DNA from: Streptomyces rimosus subsp. rimosus | GTDB lineage: Bacteria; Actinomycetota; Actinomycetes; Streptomycetales; Streptomycetaceae | Direction of reading: 5' to 3' | Length of the DNA: 37,732 bases | Assembly: GCF_000720725.1 (NCBI RefSeq) | Contig: NZ_JOCQ01000082.1 | Coordinates: 1-37,732 of the forward strand | Shown here: positions 1-9,248 of the stretch, one piece after another | How positions within the stretch are numbered: position 1 is the first letter of the stretch | How the letters are laid out: every line of letters starts with the position of its first letter | Notes under the pieces: model-generated | Told to the model about the DNA's origin: nothing | The model's input: the letters and a program-made list of their open reading frames with translations, nothing else | The model's database searches: none | Program-made: the position numbers and the translations under genes

Positions 1-294
1 CGCCTGGGCCGCTCGCGGGGGCGCCGGGCGGCGGGGCGTCCGGGCGGCCACGGCGGGGAGTGAGGGGCCGGGGCGCGGCGGTCGCACGCCCGGACCGGAC
101 CGGAGCCCGGACTGTTCGGCACCTGATCAGCTTCCGCGCTTAACCGCTCCCTTTCGGTCCCTTAAGAGCGCCATAAGGCTTCCATCTGCCGCGCCCTAAC
201 CGGCATTTGTCCGTTTCCTGATCGCTAGCGTGCGGGACGCACCACAGCACCACCGCACCTCCGTCCCCCCCCATGACGAACAGGCAGGCACGAC
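1..294. other. Non-coding upstream region of the GH18 gene
   Basis: No credible coding sequence was seen. The stretch is GC-rich at first and becomes relatively AT-rich between about 130 and 240, the likely promoter zone of the GH18 gene. A short CTTAA...TTAAG inverted pair flanks positions 139-166. No confident -35/-10 pair and no match to the DasR consensus (ACTGGTCTAGACCAGT) was found. Confidence 0.4.
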
Positions 295-1341
295 ATGAGT
301 TCCTCGGCACACCGCCGTCGTAAGAGCCGCAAGGCCAAGCTGATCGGTACGGTCGCGGCGGCCGCGCTGGCGGCGGGCGGCGGCTTCGCGGTCGCCGGTT
401 CGGCGCTGGCCACCAAGGCCCCGGAGGCCGGCGTCGCGGCCAAGGCGGCCGTCGCCTTCTCGCCGTACGTCGACACGTCCCTGTACCCCCCGTACGACAT
501 GGCCGACACCGTGAAGAAGACCGGTGTGAAGACCTTCAACCTGGCCTTCGTCACGTCCGGCGGCGGCTGCACCCCGAAGTGGGGCGGTTCCGGCGCGCTC
601 GGCGACGACGCGGTGGCCAAGCAGATCCCCGCACTGCGCAAGGCCGGCGGCGACGTACGGGTCTCCTTCGGCGGCGCCAACGGCTCCGAGCTGGGCCTGG
701 CCTGCAAGTCCGTGAACGAGCTGACCGCCGCGTACGGCCAGGTCGTCGACCGGTTCGCGCTCAAGAAGGTCGACTTCGACATCGAAGGCGGCGCCCTGCC
801 GGACGCCGCCGCCAACACCCGCCGGGCGCAGGCCATCGCGCAGCTCCAGAAGAAGCACCCGGGCCTGGACGTCTCCTTCACGCTGCCGGTCATGCCCGAG
901 GGCCTGACGCAGGACGGCGTGAACCTGGTCGCCGACGCCAAGAAGAACGGCGTGAAGATCTCCGCCGTCAACATCATGGCGATGGACTACGGCGCCTCCT
1001 ATGACGGCGACATGGGCAAGTACGCCATCCAGGCCGCCACCGCCACCCAGGGCCAGCTCAAGAAGACGCTCGGCCTCGGTGACGCGGCCGCCTGGAAGGC
1101 CGTCGCCGTGACCCCGATGATCGGCGTCAACGACGTGCAGAAGGAGATTTTCAAGGTCGAGGACGCCAAGGAACTGGTCACGTTCGCTCAGTCCAAGCAC
1201 CTCGCCTGGCTGTCGATGTGGTCCTCGACGCGGGACAAGGCGTGCCCGGGCGGCCCGCAGAACTCCGCGCAGCCGACGTGCAGTTCGATCGACCAGGGCC
1301 CGCTCGACTTCACCAAGGCGTTCGGCGCCTACCGGGGCTGA
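295..1341 (+). CDS. Secreted GH18 chitinase-like glycoside hydrolase
   Basis: This 348-residue protein is predicted to be exported. It has a basic N-terminus (RRRKSRKAK), a hydrophobic alanine/glycine-rich core at residues 15-38 and a likely cleavage near residues 40-55. The rest is a single GH18 TIM-barrel with no carbohydrate-binding module. The segment V-D-F-D-I-E at 159-164 matches the DxDxE half of the GH18 signature, so E164 would be the proton donor. M-A-M-D-Y-G around 228-233 matches the conserved Met/Asp/Tyr strand. The first Asp of the full DGxDxDxE motif is absent, as in many small bacterial GH18 proteins. The family cleaves beta-1,4-GlcNAc polymers such as chitin. The ATG at 295 has only a weak upstream purine stretch (GGCAGGC). 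It is monocistronic and ends at a strong hairpin. I saw no convincing CebR or DasR operator in front of it. Confidence 0.85.
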   Translation: MSSSAHRRRKSRKAKLIGTVAAAALAAGGGFAVAGSALATKAPEAGVAAKAAVAFSPYVDTSLYPPYDMADTVKKTGVKTFNLAFVTSGGGCTPKWGGSGALGDDAVAKQIPALRKAGGDVRVSFGGANGSELGLACKSVNELTAAYGQVVDRFALKKVDFDIEGGALPDAAANTRRAQAIAQLQKKHPGLDVSFTLPVMPEGLTQDGVNLVADAKKNGVKISAVNIMAMDYGASYDGDMGKYAIQAATATQGQLKKTLGLGDAAAWKAVAVTPMIGVNDVQKEIFKVEDAKELVTFAQSKHLAWLSMWSSTRDKACPGGPQNSAQPTCSSIDQGPLDFTKAFGAYRG

Positions 1342-1369
1342 CGGGCACGTACCAGGGCTGACGGGCACC
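1330..1369 (+). repeat. 20-bp tandem duplication at the GH18 stop codon
   Basis: Two adjacent 20-bp units, 1330-1349 and 1350-1369, differ at two positions. The first unit encodes the last residues (Tyr-Arg-Gly) and the TGA stop. The second unit repeats that stop region outside the gene. Confidence 0.75.
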
Positions 1370-1385
1370 ACCGAGCCACCCCCCG

Positions 1386-1425
1386 GGCGGGACACAGCGG
1401 CCACCCCCCACCGCTGTGTCCCGCC
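1386..1425. terminator. Rho-independent-like hairpin between GH18 gene and bglC
   Basis: A perfect 15-bp stem (1386-1400 with 1411-1425, arm GGCGGGACACAGCGG) closes a 10-nt loop. It sits between convergent genes and could serve both strands. No T-run follows, which is common in Streptomyces. Confidence 0.8.
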
Positions 1426-1455
1426 ACCCTCATGGCCCGGCCGGCCTCGCCGCGC

Positions 1456-2910
<1,455 letters not shown>

Positions 2911-3124
2911 GGCGGTACTCCCGTTCACGAAGGCGCGGCGCATGGCACGGGCCGTGCGGAGCGCGTGGCGCGAGTGGTGCGTGCGGTGCGGGTGGTGCAA
3001 GCGGTTTGCGGGGGCGGCCCGGACCGTACGGCGATATGTACGCCGATACGTACGCCGCTGTGTGCGGAGATCCGTACGGCGTCTCGCACGGGCCGTAGGG
3101 CACGGGGCGGGGGCGGATCACCGG
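2911..3124 (-). other. bglC-cebG intergenic spacer with a 12-bp tandem repeat
   Basis: This 214-bp gap lies inside an otherwise tightly packed cluster. It contains two tandem 12-bp units at 3033-3056 (GATATGTACGCC then GATACGTACGCC), flanked by further CGTACGGCG copies at about 3026 and 3077. No CebR box was seen. The inverted and direct GTAC-rich units may form RNA structure separating cebG from bglC expression. Confidence 0.5.
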
Positions 3125-3967
3125 TCAGCCCTTGACCGCGCCCTGCATGATCCCCCCGACGATCTGCTTGCCGAACAGGACGAACGCGACGAGCAGCGGC
3201 AGCGTGCCGAGCAGCGCGCCCGCCATGATCACGGACTGGTCGGGGATGAAGCCGCGGCCCAGGCCGGTGAGCGCGACCTGCACGGTCGGGCTGCCGTTCT
3301 GGGTGAGCGCGATGATCGGCCAGAAGAAGTCGTTCCACGCCTGGACGAAGGTGAGCAGGCCCAGGACGGCCATCGCCGGACGGGCGGCCGGGAAGACGAC
3401 GTGCCACACGACGCGCCAGCTGTTCGCGCCGTCCGTGCGCGCCGCCTCGACCAGCTCGGTGGGCAGCGCCTGGAGCAGGTACTGCCGCATGAAGAAGACG
3501 CCGAAGGCGCTGACCAGCGTGGGCAGGATGACGGCCTGGAGGTGGTCGGTCCACTCCAGCTCCGCGATGGTCATGAACAGCGGTACGACCCCGAGCTGCG
3601 GCGGCACCATCATCGTGCCGATCACGAGCAACAGCAGCAGCCGCTTCGCCCGGAAGCGCAGCTTGGCGAACGCGAACCCGGCCACGGTCGAGAAGAGGAC
3701 CGTGCCCGCCGCGACCGTCGTGGCGACCACCGTGGTGTTCAGCAGCGCGGTGCCCATGTTGGCGTCGGTCCACGCCGTGCCCAGGTTCTTCAGCAGGTTC
3801 CCGCCGAACCAGAACGGCGGCGGCGTCTGGGCGAGCCGGGTGTTGTTGCGGGAGGCGGCGACGGCGGTCCACAGCAGCGGGAAGAGCGAGCCCGCGGTGA
3901 AAAGGATGAGCACCGCGTAGGTCACCTTGCCGCCGTGCAGCTGCCGGCCGGCGCGTCGGGCTGTCAT
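3125..3967 (-). CDS. cebG: Cello-oligosaccharide ABC transporter permease (MalG type)
   Basis: This 280-residue inner-membrane permease belongs to the carbohydrate-uptake CUT1 family and is the second channel half of the cellobiose/cellotriose importer. Six hydrophobic segments are visible, the first at V-T-Y-A-V-L-I-L-F-T near residues 15-35. The cytoplasmic EAA loop that docks with the ATPase is E-A-A-R-T-D-G-A, followed by about 13 residues and a proline. It has an excellent AGGAGGAG ribosome-binding site before the ATG at 3967. The gap to cebF is 9 bp, so the two are co-translated. No ATPase gene is nearby. In Streptomyces this importer is energised by the shared ATPase MsiK encoded elsewhere. 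Confidence 0.92.
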   Translation of the reverse strand: MTARRAGRQLHGGKVTYAVLILFTAGSLFPLLWTAVAASRNNTRLAQTPPPFWFGGNLLKNLGTAWTDANMGTALLNTTVVATTVAAGTVLFSTVAGFAFAKLRFRAKRLLLLLVIGTMMVPPQLGVVPLFMTIAELEWTDHLQAVILPTLVSAFGVFFMRQYLLQALPTELVEAARTDGANSWRVVWHVVFPAARPAMAVLGLLTFVQAWNDFFWPIIALTQNGSPTVQVALTGLGRGFIPDQSVIMAGALLGTLPLLVAFVLFGKQIVGGIMQGAVKG

Positions 3968-3976
3968 GGCTCCTCC

Positions 3977-5026
3977 TCAGTCGTCCGACCGCAGCCGGCG
4001 GGCGATCAGCGCGTTGACCGCGGCGACGACCAGCAGGATCAGGAACATCGTCCAGGCGATGGCCGAGGCCCGGCCGAGATGGAGGTTCACCCACCCCTGC
4101 TCGTACAGATACAGCCCCAGCGTCTGGTACTGGTGATCCGCGCCGCCCGTGGCCCCGGCGCTGCCGCTGAACAGCAACGGCTCGCCGAACAGCTGCATGG
4201 CCCCGATCGTCGAGACGACGCAGGTGAACAGGATCGTCGGCCGCAGCGACGGCACGGTCACATACCGGAACTGCTGCCACCGCGAGGCTCCGTCGAGCGC
4301 CGCGGACTCGTACAGATCGTGCGGAATGGCCTGCATGGCGGCGAGGTAGATCAGCGCGTTGTAGCCCGTCCACCGCCAGATGACGATCGTGGAGACCGCC
4401 AGCTTGGCGCTCCAGGAGCCGTTCTCCCAGTCGAGGCCGTCGATGCCGACCGTGCTCAGCAGCCAGTTGACCAGTCCGTAGTCCCGCCCGAAGAGCAGCA
4501 CGAACACGAGCGTCGCGGCGGCCACCGAGGTGGCGTAGGGCGTCAGCAGCGCGACCCGGAAGAACGTGGAGCCGCGCAGCCGGTAGTTGAGCAGATGCGC
4601 GATGCCCAGCGCCATCAGCAGCTGCGGAACGGTGGAGAGCACCCCGATGACGAAGGTGTTGCCCAGCGCGTTCCAAAAGAAGTCGTCGCCGAACAGCCGG
4701 GTGAAGTTGCGCAGCCCGGCCCACTCCATGTCGGTGGGCGCGGTCAGCTCCACCCGGTGCAGCGCGGCCCACCCCGTGTAGAGCAGGGGGAAGAGCCCGA
4801 AGGCGGCGAAGAAGAGGAAGAAGGGGGCGATGAAGGCGTACGGGCTCCAGCGCAGGTCCCGGCGGTAGCGGCGGCTGCGCCGCTCCCGGGCGCGGTCGGC
4901 GGCGAGACTGCCGGAGCCGCCTGCACGCCCGGGACCGGGGACGGTACCGGTCCGCCCGGAAGCGCGGGGGGACGCCGGAGCCGGTGCCGCGTCGGAGGGC
5001 GCGGAGCGAGGGGTTCGGCCGGCCAC
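3977..5026 (-). CDS. cebF: Cello-oligosaccharide ABC transporter permease (MalF type)
   Basis: This 349-residue CUT1 permease has a long Pro/Arg-rich cytoplasmic N-terminus (about 60 residues), then six or more membrane segments starting at Y-A-F-I-A-P-F-F-L-F-F. The EAA loop appears as S-A-A-L-D-G-A-S near the expected C-terminal third. It begins with GTG at 5026, only 3 nt after the cebE stop, with no separate strong ribosome-binding site, so it is probably translated by coupling to cebE. It pairs with CebG to form the membrane channel. Confidence 0.92.
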   Translation of the reverse strand: MAGRTPRSAPSDAAPAPASPRASGRTGTVPGPGRAGGSGSLAADRARERRSRRYRRDLRWSPYAFIAPFFLFFAAFGLFPLLYTGWAALHRVELTAPTDMEWAGLRNFTRLFGDDFFWNALGNTFVIGVLSTVPQLLMALGIAHLLNYRLRGSTFFRVALLTPYATSVAAATLVFVLLFGRDYGLVNWLLSTVGIDGLDWENGSWSAKLAVSTIVIWRWTGYNALIYLAAMQAIPHDLYESAALDGASRWQQFRYVTVPSLRPTILFTCVVSTIGAMQLFGEPLLFSGSAGATGGADHQYQTLGLYLYEQGWVNLHLGRASAIAWTMFLILLVVAAVNALIARRLRSDD

Positions 5027-5029
5027 GGC

Positions 5030-6361
5030 TCACTGGTCCAGCGCGTTGTCGATCGACTCGACCGCGGCCCGCCAGCCCTGCTCCGGCGTCTTGCCCTGCT
5101 GGTCGACCTGGAGCACCCCGACATCGATGATGTTCTGGTTGACGGTGAGGTCCTTCGGGCCGAGCACCTGGTTCGGGATGCCTTCGGCCGCCGCGGCGAA
5201 GATCTTCCCGATCGGCGCGTCACCGAAGTACGGGTGCTTGGCGCCCGCCACCGCGGGCAGCCCGTACGCCGCCCGCGCGCTCGGGAAGCTGGCCTGCTTC
5301 GTGAAGAGCTTCGCCTGCTGTTCGGGCGCGGTCAGCCAGGCCGCCAGCTTGACCGCCTCGCTCTTGTGCCGCCCCGCTTCCGGTACGGCCAGGAAGGATC
5401 CGCCCCAGTTCCCCGGCTTCGGCGCGGCGGCCACGTCCCAGACGTCGCGGCCCTGGTCCCCGGACTTCTCCTTGATGTAGCCGAGCATCCACGGCGGGCA
5501 GGAGACGGTCGCGAAGCGGCCGTTGGCGAACGCCTGATCCCAGGACTTCTGGAACTGCTGGAGCCGGGCGGTCAGTTTGCCCGTCGCCGCCCGCATCGCC
5601 GCGTCCCAGGCCTGCCGTACCGACGGGCTGTCCTTGTAGACCAGCTTGCCGTCGCGGTCGTAGTAACGCTCGGCGCTGCTGGAGATCACCGCGTTGTAGA
5701 CGCCGGAGGCGGAGTCCACGAAAGCCGTGCCCGCCGGGGCTTTGGCCTGGTAGCGCTCGCCCGCGTCGAGGTACTTCCCCCAGTCGCCCGCCCAGAGCGC
5801 GGCCACCGCGTTGCGGTCGGTGGGGAGCCCGGCCTTGGCGAAGAGGTCCTTGCGGTAGCAGACCGCCATCGGCCCGATGTCCGTTCCCAGGCCCACGGTC
5901 TTGCCGCTCTTGTCCGTCGCCTGCGCCCACTTCCAAGGGATGAAGTCGGCCCTTCGCACACCCGGCGCCTTCGAGAGGTCGACGAGCTTGCCCGCCTGCG
6001 TCGCGGTGACCTCGGCGATGTTGTTGACCTCGACCGCCTGGATGTCGGCCAGCCCGCTGCCCGTGCTCAGGTGGGTGAGCAGCTGCGGATAGTAGTTCTC
6101 GTTCCGTTCGATCGAGGTCTCTTTGATCCGGATGTCCGGGTGCAGCTTCATGTACGCGTCGTACAGCCCGGCCTGCTTGTATCCGAAGACGCCGAAGACA
6201 CCGACCGTCAGGGTGGTCTTCCCGGCGTCCGCGCCCGGCGACCCGGCCGCGCCGGGCCGGTCGCTGTCCTCGGCGCAGCCGCCGAGCAGCCCGGCCCCGA
6301 GTACGGCGGCGGCCAGCAGGGCCACCGCTCGGTGCCGGCTTCCGCGAATCGTCGTGCGCAT
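5030..6361 (-). CDS. cebE: Cello-oligosaccharide-binding lipoprotein
   Basis: This 443-residue extracellular solute-binding lipoprotein of CUT1 type carries a lipobox L26-G27-G28-C29 after an Ala/Leu signal segment, so the mature protein is anchored through Cys29 by a lipid. Its position as first gene upstream of two permeases and bglC, and divergent from a CebR-type LacI regulator, supports binding of cellobiose and cellotriose. The ATG at 6361 has an AGGAGGAG site about 6 nt upstream. A perfect CebR operator lies about 60 bp upstream of the start, so the operon should be repressed by CebR and induced by cellobiose or cellotriose. Confidence 0.92.
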   Translation of the reverse strand: MRTTIRGSRHRAVALLAAAVLGAGLLGGCAEDSDRPGAAGSPGADAGKTTLTVGVFGVFGYKQAGLYDAYMKLHPDIRIKETSIERNENYYPQLLTHLSTGSGLADIQAVEVNNIAEVTATQAGKLVDLSKAPGVRRADFIPWKWAQATDKSGKTVGLGTDIGPMAVCYRKDLFAKAGLPTDRNAVAALWAGDWGKYLDAGERYQAKAPAGTAFVDSASGVYNAVISSSAERYYDRDGKLVYKDSPSVRQAWDAAMRAATGKLTARLQQFQKSWDQAFANGRFATVSCPPWMLGYIKEKSGDQGRDVWDVAAAPKPGNWGGSFLAVPEAGRHKSEAVKLAAWLTAPEQQAKLFTKQASFPSARAAYGLPAVAGAKHPYFGDAPIGKIFAAAAEGIPNQVLGPKDLTVNQNIIDVGVLQVDQQGKTPEQGWRAAVESIDNALDQ

Positions 6362-6420
6362 GGCGTCTCCTCCTGGTGCCCTGCCGACCGTGCGTGCGGG
6401 ATGTGGCGTGTCCAGTACTG

Positions 6421-6434
6421 TGGGAGCGCTCCCA
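6421..6434. promoter_or_regulatory. CebR operator in the cebR-cebE divergent region
   Basis: The sequence TGGGAGCGCTCCCA is a perfect 14-bp palindrome and is identical to the published CebR box of Streptomyces. It lies between cebE (start 6361, minus) and cebR (start 6552, plus). A TTGACA hexamer on the minus strand at 6474-6479 may be the -35 of the cebE promoter, although no matching -10 was found at standard spacing. Confidence 0.95.
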
Positions 6435-6551
6435 GACGTGATGAGGTGAAGGGTCGCCGTTCCACGGCGGGCGTGTCAAGGCATAGCGCTCCAACACCGG
6501 TGGCACGCCTCGTTGTTGAATGTACGGTCAGGGCGGCGGCGGGAGGCGGTC

Positions 6552-7622
6552 ATGGCACCAGGCGGACGGCGCGGGGGCGGACGGCCCACGCTCGAAGAGG
6601 TCGCCGCGCGTGCGGGCGTCGGCCGCGGCACGGTCTCCCGGGTGATCAACGGCTCGCCCCGGGTCAGCGAACGCACCCGCACCCTGGTGCAGCAGGCCGT
6701 CGCCGACCTCGGCTACGTGCCCGACCGCGCCGCCCGCGCCCTGGCGGGCCACCGCGCCGACACGGTCGCCCTGGTCGTCCCGGAGGCCGAGACCCGGCTC
6801 TTCGCCGAACCGTACTTCTCCGGCATCATCCGCGGCGTCAGCGCCGGACTAGCCGACCACGACATGCAGTTGCTGCTGACCCTCATCCGCACGTCCAAGG
6901 AGCGGCGCCGCTTCGCCGACTACCTCGCGGCACACCGCGTGGACGGTGTGCTCCTGGTCTCGGTGCACGGCGACGACCCGCTGCCCGACCTGCTGGAACG
7001 GATGGCGATCCCGACCGTCCTCAACGGCCGTCGCTCGGCCGGGGAAACGGTCCCGTTCGTGGACTCCGACAACACCGGCGGCGCCCAGAGCGCGCTGGAA
7101 CACCTCATCGGCCGCGGCCGGCGCCAGGTCGCCACCATCACTGGGCCGCCCGACATGTACGTGGCCCACTGCCGCCTCGACGGCTACCGCCGGGCCGTAC
7201 GCGCCGCGGGCCACCCCGAGGACGCCGCACTCGTCGCGCAAGGCGACTTCACCGAGGAGGGCGGCCGGCGCGCCATGCGCGAACTCCTCGCCCGACGCCC
7301 AGAGCTGGACGCCGTCTTCTGCGCCTCGGACGTGATGGCCGCGGGCGCCCGGCAGGAACTGCGCGCGGCGGGCCGCCGTATCCCGGACGACGTGGCCCTG
7401 GTCGGCTTCGACGACTCCGCCATCGCCCGCCACATGGACCCCGCGCTGACCAGCGTGCGCCAGCCGATCGAGGAGATGGGGCGGGCGATGGCGCGCCTGC
7501 TGATGGAGCAGATCACCGGGGGCGCGGGCAGCGGCGTACCGGGCCCACGCGCCCCGGCGCCCCCGTCCGCCGCCGCCCGCCTCGTACTCCCGACGGAACT
7601 GGTGCGCCGGGCGTCATCGTGA
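6552..7622 (+). CDS. cebR: LacI-family repressor of cellulose/cello-oligosaccharide genes
   Basis: This 356-residue regulator has a LacI helix-turn-helix at about residues 13-58 (T-L-E-E-V-A-A-R-A-G-V-G-R-G-T-V-S-R-V-I-N) and a periplasmic-binding-protein-like sensor domain to the C-terminus (G-F-D-D-S-A-I-A-R-H motif). It would bind TGGGAGCGCTCCCA boxes and release on binding cellobiose/cellotriose, as known for CebR of S. griseus and S. scabies. The ATG at 6552 has GGGAGG 5 nt upstream and begins just before the DNA-binding domain; an upstream TTG at 6513 is less likely. It is transcribed divergently from cebE. The last 40 residues include a Pro/Ala-rich stretch. Confidence 0.93.
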   Translation: MAPGGRRGGGRPTLEEVAARAGVGRGTVSRVINGSPRVSERTRTLVQQAVADLGYVPDRAARALAGHRADTVALVVPEAETRLFAEPYFSGIIRGVSAGLADHDMQLLLTLIRTSKERRRFADYLAAHRVDGVLLVSVHGDDPLPDLLERMAIPTVLNGRRSAGETVPFVDSDNTGGAQSALEHLIGRGRRQVATITGPPDMYVAHCRLDGYRRAVRAAGHPEDAALVAQGDFTEEGGRRAMRELLARRPELDAVFCASDVMAAGARQELRAAGRRIPDDVALVGFDDSAIARHMDPALTSVRQPIEEMGRAMARLLMEQITGGAGSGVPGPRAPAPPSAAARLVLPTELVRRASS

Positions 7623-7765
7623 CAGCGACGCGGGGAGGGGCGGGGGGACGGGGATACGTACATCTCCGTACGCACCTGTACGCACCTGCGCACCCGCGCA
7701 CCCGCGCACCCGCGCACCCCAATGCGTACGTCCCCGCCCCGCCCCACGCCGCCGGACGAGACTTC
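7623..7765. other. cebR / cellulase convergent gap with octamer repeats
   Basis: This 143-bp gap lies between the 3' ends of cebR and the GH6 gene. It contains G-rich runs at 7630-7652 and a microsatellite-like array of 8-bp units of type CGCACCCG at 7681-7720 (five units, the first ending TG and the last CC). No clear long-stem terminator was seen. Confidence 0.6.
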
Positions 7766-9190
7766 CTACAGCGCCGGATGCGCGTTCTTCAGCAGCTCAC
7801 GGAACTGGGCCGGGAACCAGCGCCCGGACAGCGGCGCCCCGGGCAGCGCCCCCGAGCGGTGGTAGTTGTTGCGCGGATTGCCCTCATAGGTCGGATCGCA
7901 CATCCGGTCGAAGCCCTTGCCCTCGTCGTTCGGGACCGCCGTACTCGACCCGTCCGACTCGCCCGGCGGCTTCATCCACACGTACGCGTCGATCCCCGCC
8001 GCCGGCGCCGCCTTCGGACGCTCGCCCAGCCCGGCACCGGCCTGGTTGCACCAGTTGCCGACGTGAAGACGGCGGTCGTACCGGCCGCCGTCCACGTACG
8101 CGTCCACGCTCGTGCGCGGCCCGGCGCCGGCGGGCCGCGCGCTGCCGCCCCAGCCGTTGCGTGAGGTGTCGATCAGCATGCCCACGTCCGGGCGGAACCC
8201 GGCCCGCACCGCCTCCTGCCGGAACGCCTGGGCGAACGACAGCTCGTCGGTGTAGCGGTTCCAGTCCACCCACTTCGACTCCCGCACCGACCGGCCCGCC
8301 ACGGTGTCCGCGATCGCGAAGTTCTCCTCCTTGAGCGCGCTGTAGTTGGCGGTGTTGGTGATGAACCCGTGCACCTTGTCGACCGTGCTGCCCTCGGCCG
8401 TGGCCGCCTGGTGCAGCAGCCGGGCGGAGGCGCCGAAGTTGTCGTCCCAGCCGATCCAGCCGTGGTGCCCGGCGTCCACGTAGTTGTAGACGTTGGGGAC
8501 CGCGCCGAGCTTGTTGAGCGCGTACCCGACGCCCCTGACGTAGTTGCCGTTGGCGAGCATGGCGTCGCACTGCGGGGTGGCGGTGGGGCGCCCGCCGGTG
8601 TTGGTGACGAGGTTGGGCAGCGAGTCGATCTCGATGGTCGTCACGATCCGCAGCGACGCGTACTTCGGGTCGGCGAGGACGGCCGCGATCGGGTCGATGT
8701 AGCGGCTCTTGTACGCGTCGATCTCCGTCGGGCCCAGCTCGCCGTTGGAGGCGAGCGCCGCGCAGTCCCGGCCGGGCAGGTTGTAGATCACCAGCTGGAC
8801 GACGAACGGCCTGCCCGCCGCCTGGCGCAGGGCGGTGTCCAGGTGGCCGCGCAGCCCCATCGTGCCGCCGGTCCCGTTGATCGCCGCGATCCGGTCGAGC
8901 CAGACGCCGGTCGGCTGCCCGGCGACCTTGCCGCCGCCCGGCTCGGCCGCCGCCTTCGCCGACCACTCCGGGTTCACGTAGACCCCGGCGCCCGCGTACG
9001 GGTTGTCGACGCGCGCAGCCGACACCGCGTGGGCGGTGCCGTATACGGCACCGGTGGCTCCGGCGGCGACCAGCACCGCGCAGGCGGCGAGGGCGGCGGC
9101 GCGGGCGCGGCGGCGCCGCGCGGCACCTAAGCGTTCGGATGCGGGCCGGCCCCGTCGGCCTGCCGGAATCGGCTCAGTGATGCGTCTCAT
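7766..9190 (-). CDS. Secreted GH6 cellobiohydrolase/endoglucanase
   Basis: This 474-residue family-6 cellulase attacks beta-1,4-glucan chains with inversion. The N-terminus has an Arg-rich stretch and an Ala-rich hydrophobic helix (about 29-57) fitting an export signal. Family motifs: Y-N-L-P-G-R-D-C with D142, the counterpart of the conserved catalytic-centre Asp; E-I-D-S-L-P-N with D189, the expected proton donor; V-Y-N-Y-V-D-A-G-H-H-G-W; and L-I-D-T-S-R-N-G-W. There is no cellulose-binding module, so it is a catalytic domain only. The ATG at 9190 has a GAGAGGAG site; an in-frame GTG at 9256 would overlap the end of the GH5 gene region and is less likely. It lies 58 bp downstream of the GH5 gene on the same strand and is probably co-transcribed under CebR control. 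Confidence 0.92.
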   Translation of the reverse strand: MRRITEPIPAGRRGRPASERLGAARRRRARAAALAACAVLVAAGATGAVYGTAHAVSAARVDNPYAGAGVYVNPEWSAKAAAEPGGGKVAGQPTGVWLDRIAAINGTGGTMGLRGHLDTALRQAAGRPFVVQLVIYNLPGRDCAALASNGELGPTEIDAYKSRYIDPIAAVLADPKYASLRIVTTIEIDSLPNLVTNTGGRPTATPQCDAMLANGNYVRGVGYALNKLGAVPNVYNYVDAGHHGWIGWDDNFGASARLLHQAATAEGSTVDKVHGFITNTANYSALKEENFAIADTVAGRSVRESKWVDWNRYTDELSFAQAFRQEAVRAGFRPDVGMLIDTSRNGWGGSARPAGAGPRTSVDAYVDGGRYDRRLHVGNWCNQAGAGLGERPKAAPAAGIDAYVWMKPPGESDGSSTAVPNDEGKGFDRMCDPTYEGNPRNNYHRSGALPGAPLSGRWFPAQFRELLKNAHPAL

Positions 9191-9227
9191 GAGCGGTTCT
9201 CCTCTCTCGGTACGGAAATCTCTCGGT

Positions 9228-9242
9228 GTGTACTGGGTACAC
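9228..9242. promoter_or_regulatory. GTGTAC-TGG-GTACAC inverted repeat between GH5 and GH6 genes
   Basis: Two perfect 6-bp arms with a 3-bp centre sit in the 58-bp gap, 38 bp upstream of the GH6 start. It could be an RNA hairpin tuning read-through or an operator. I do not recognise the motif. Confidence 0.45.
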
Positions 9243-9248
9243 TCCGGC

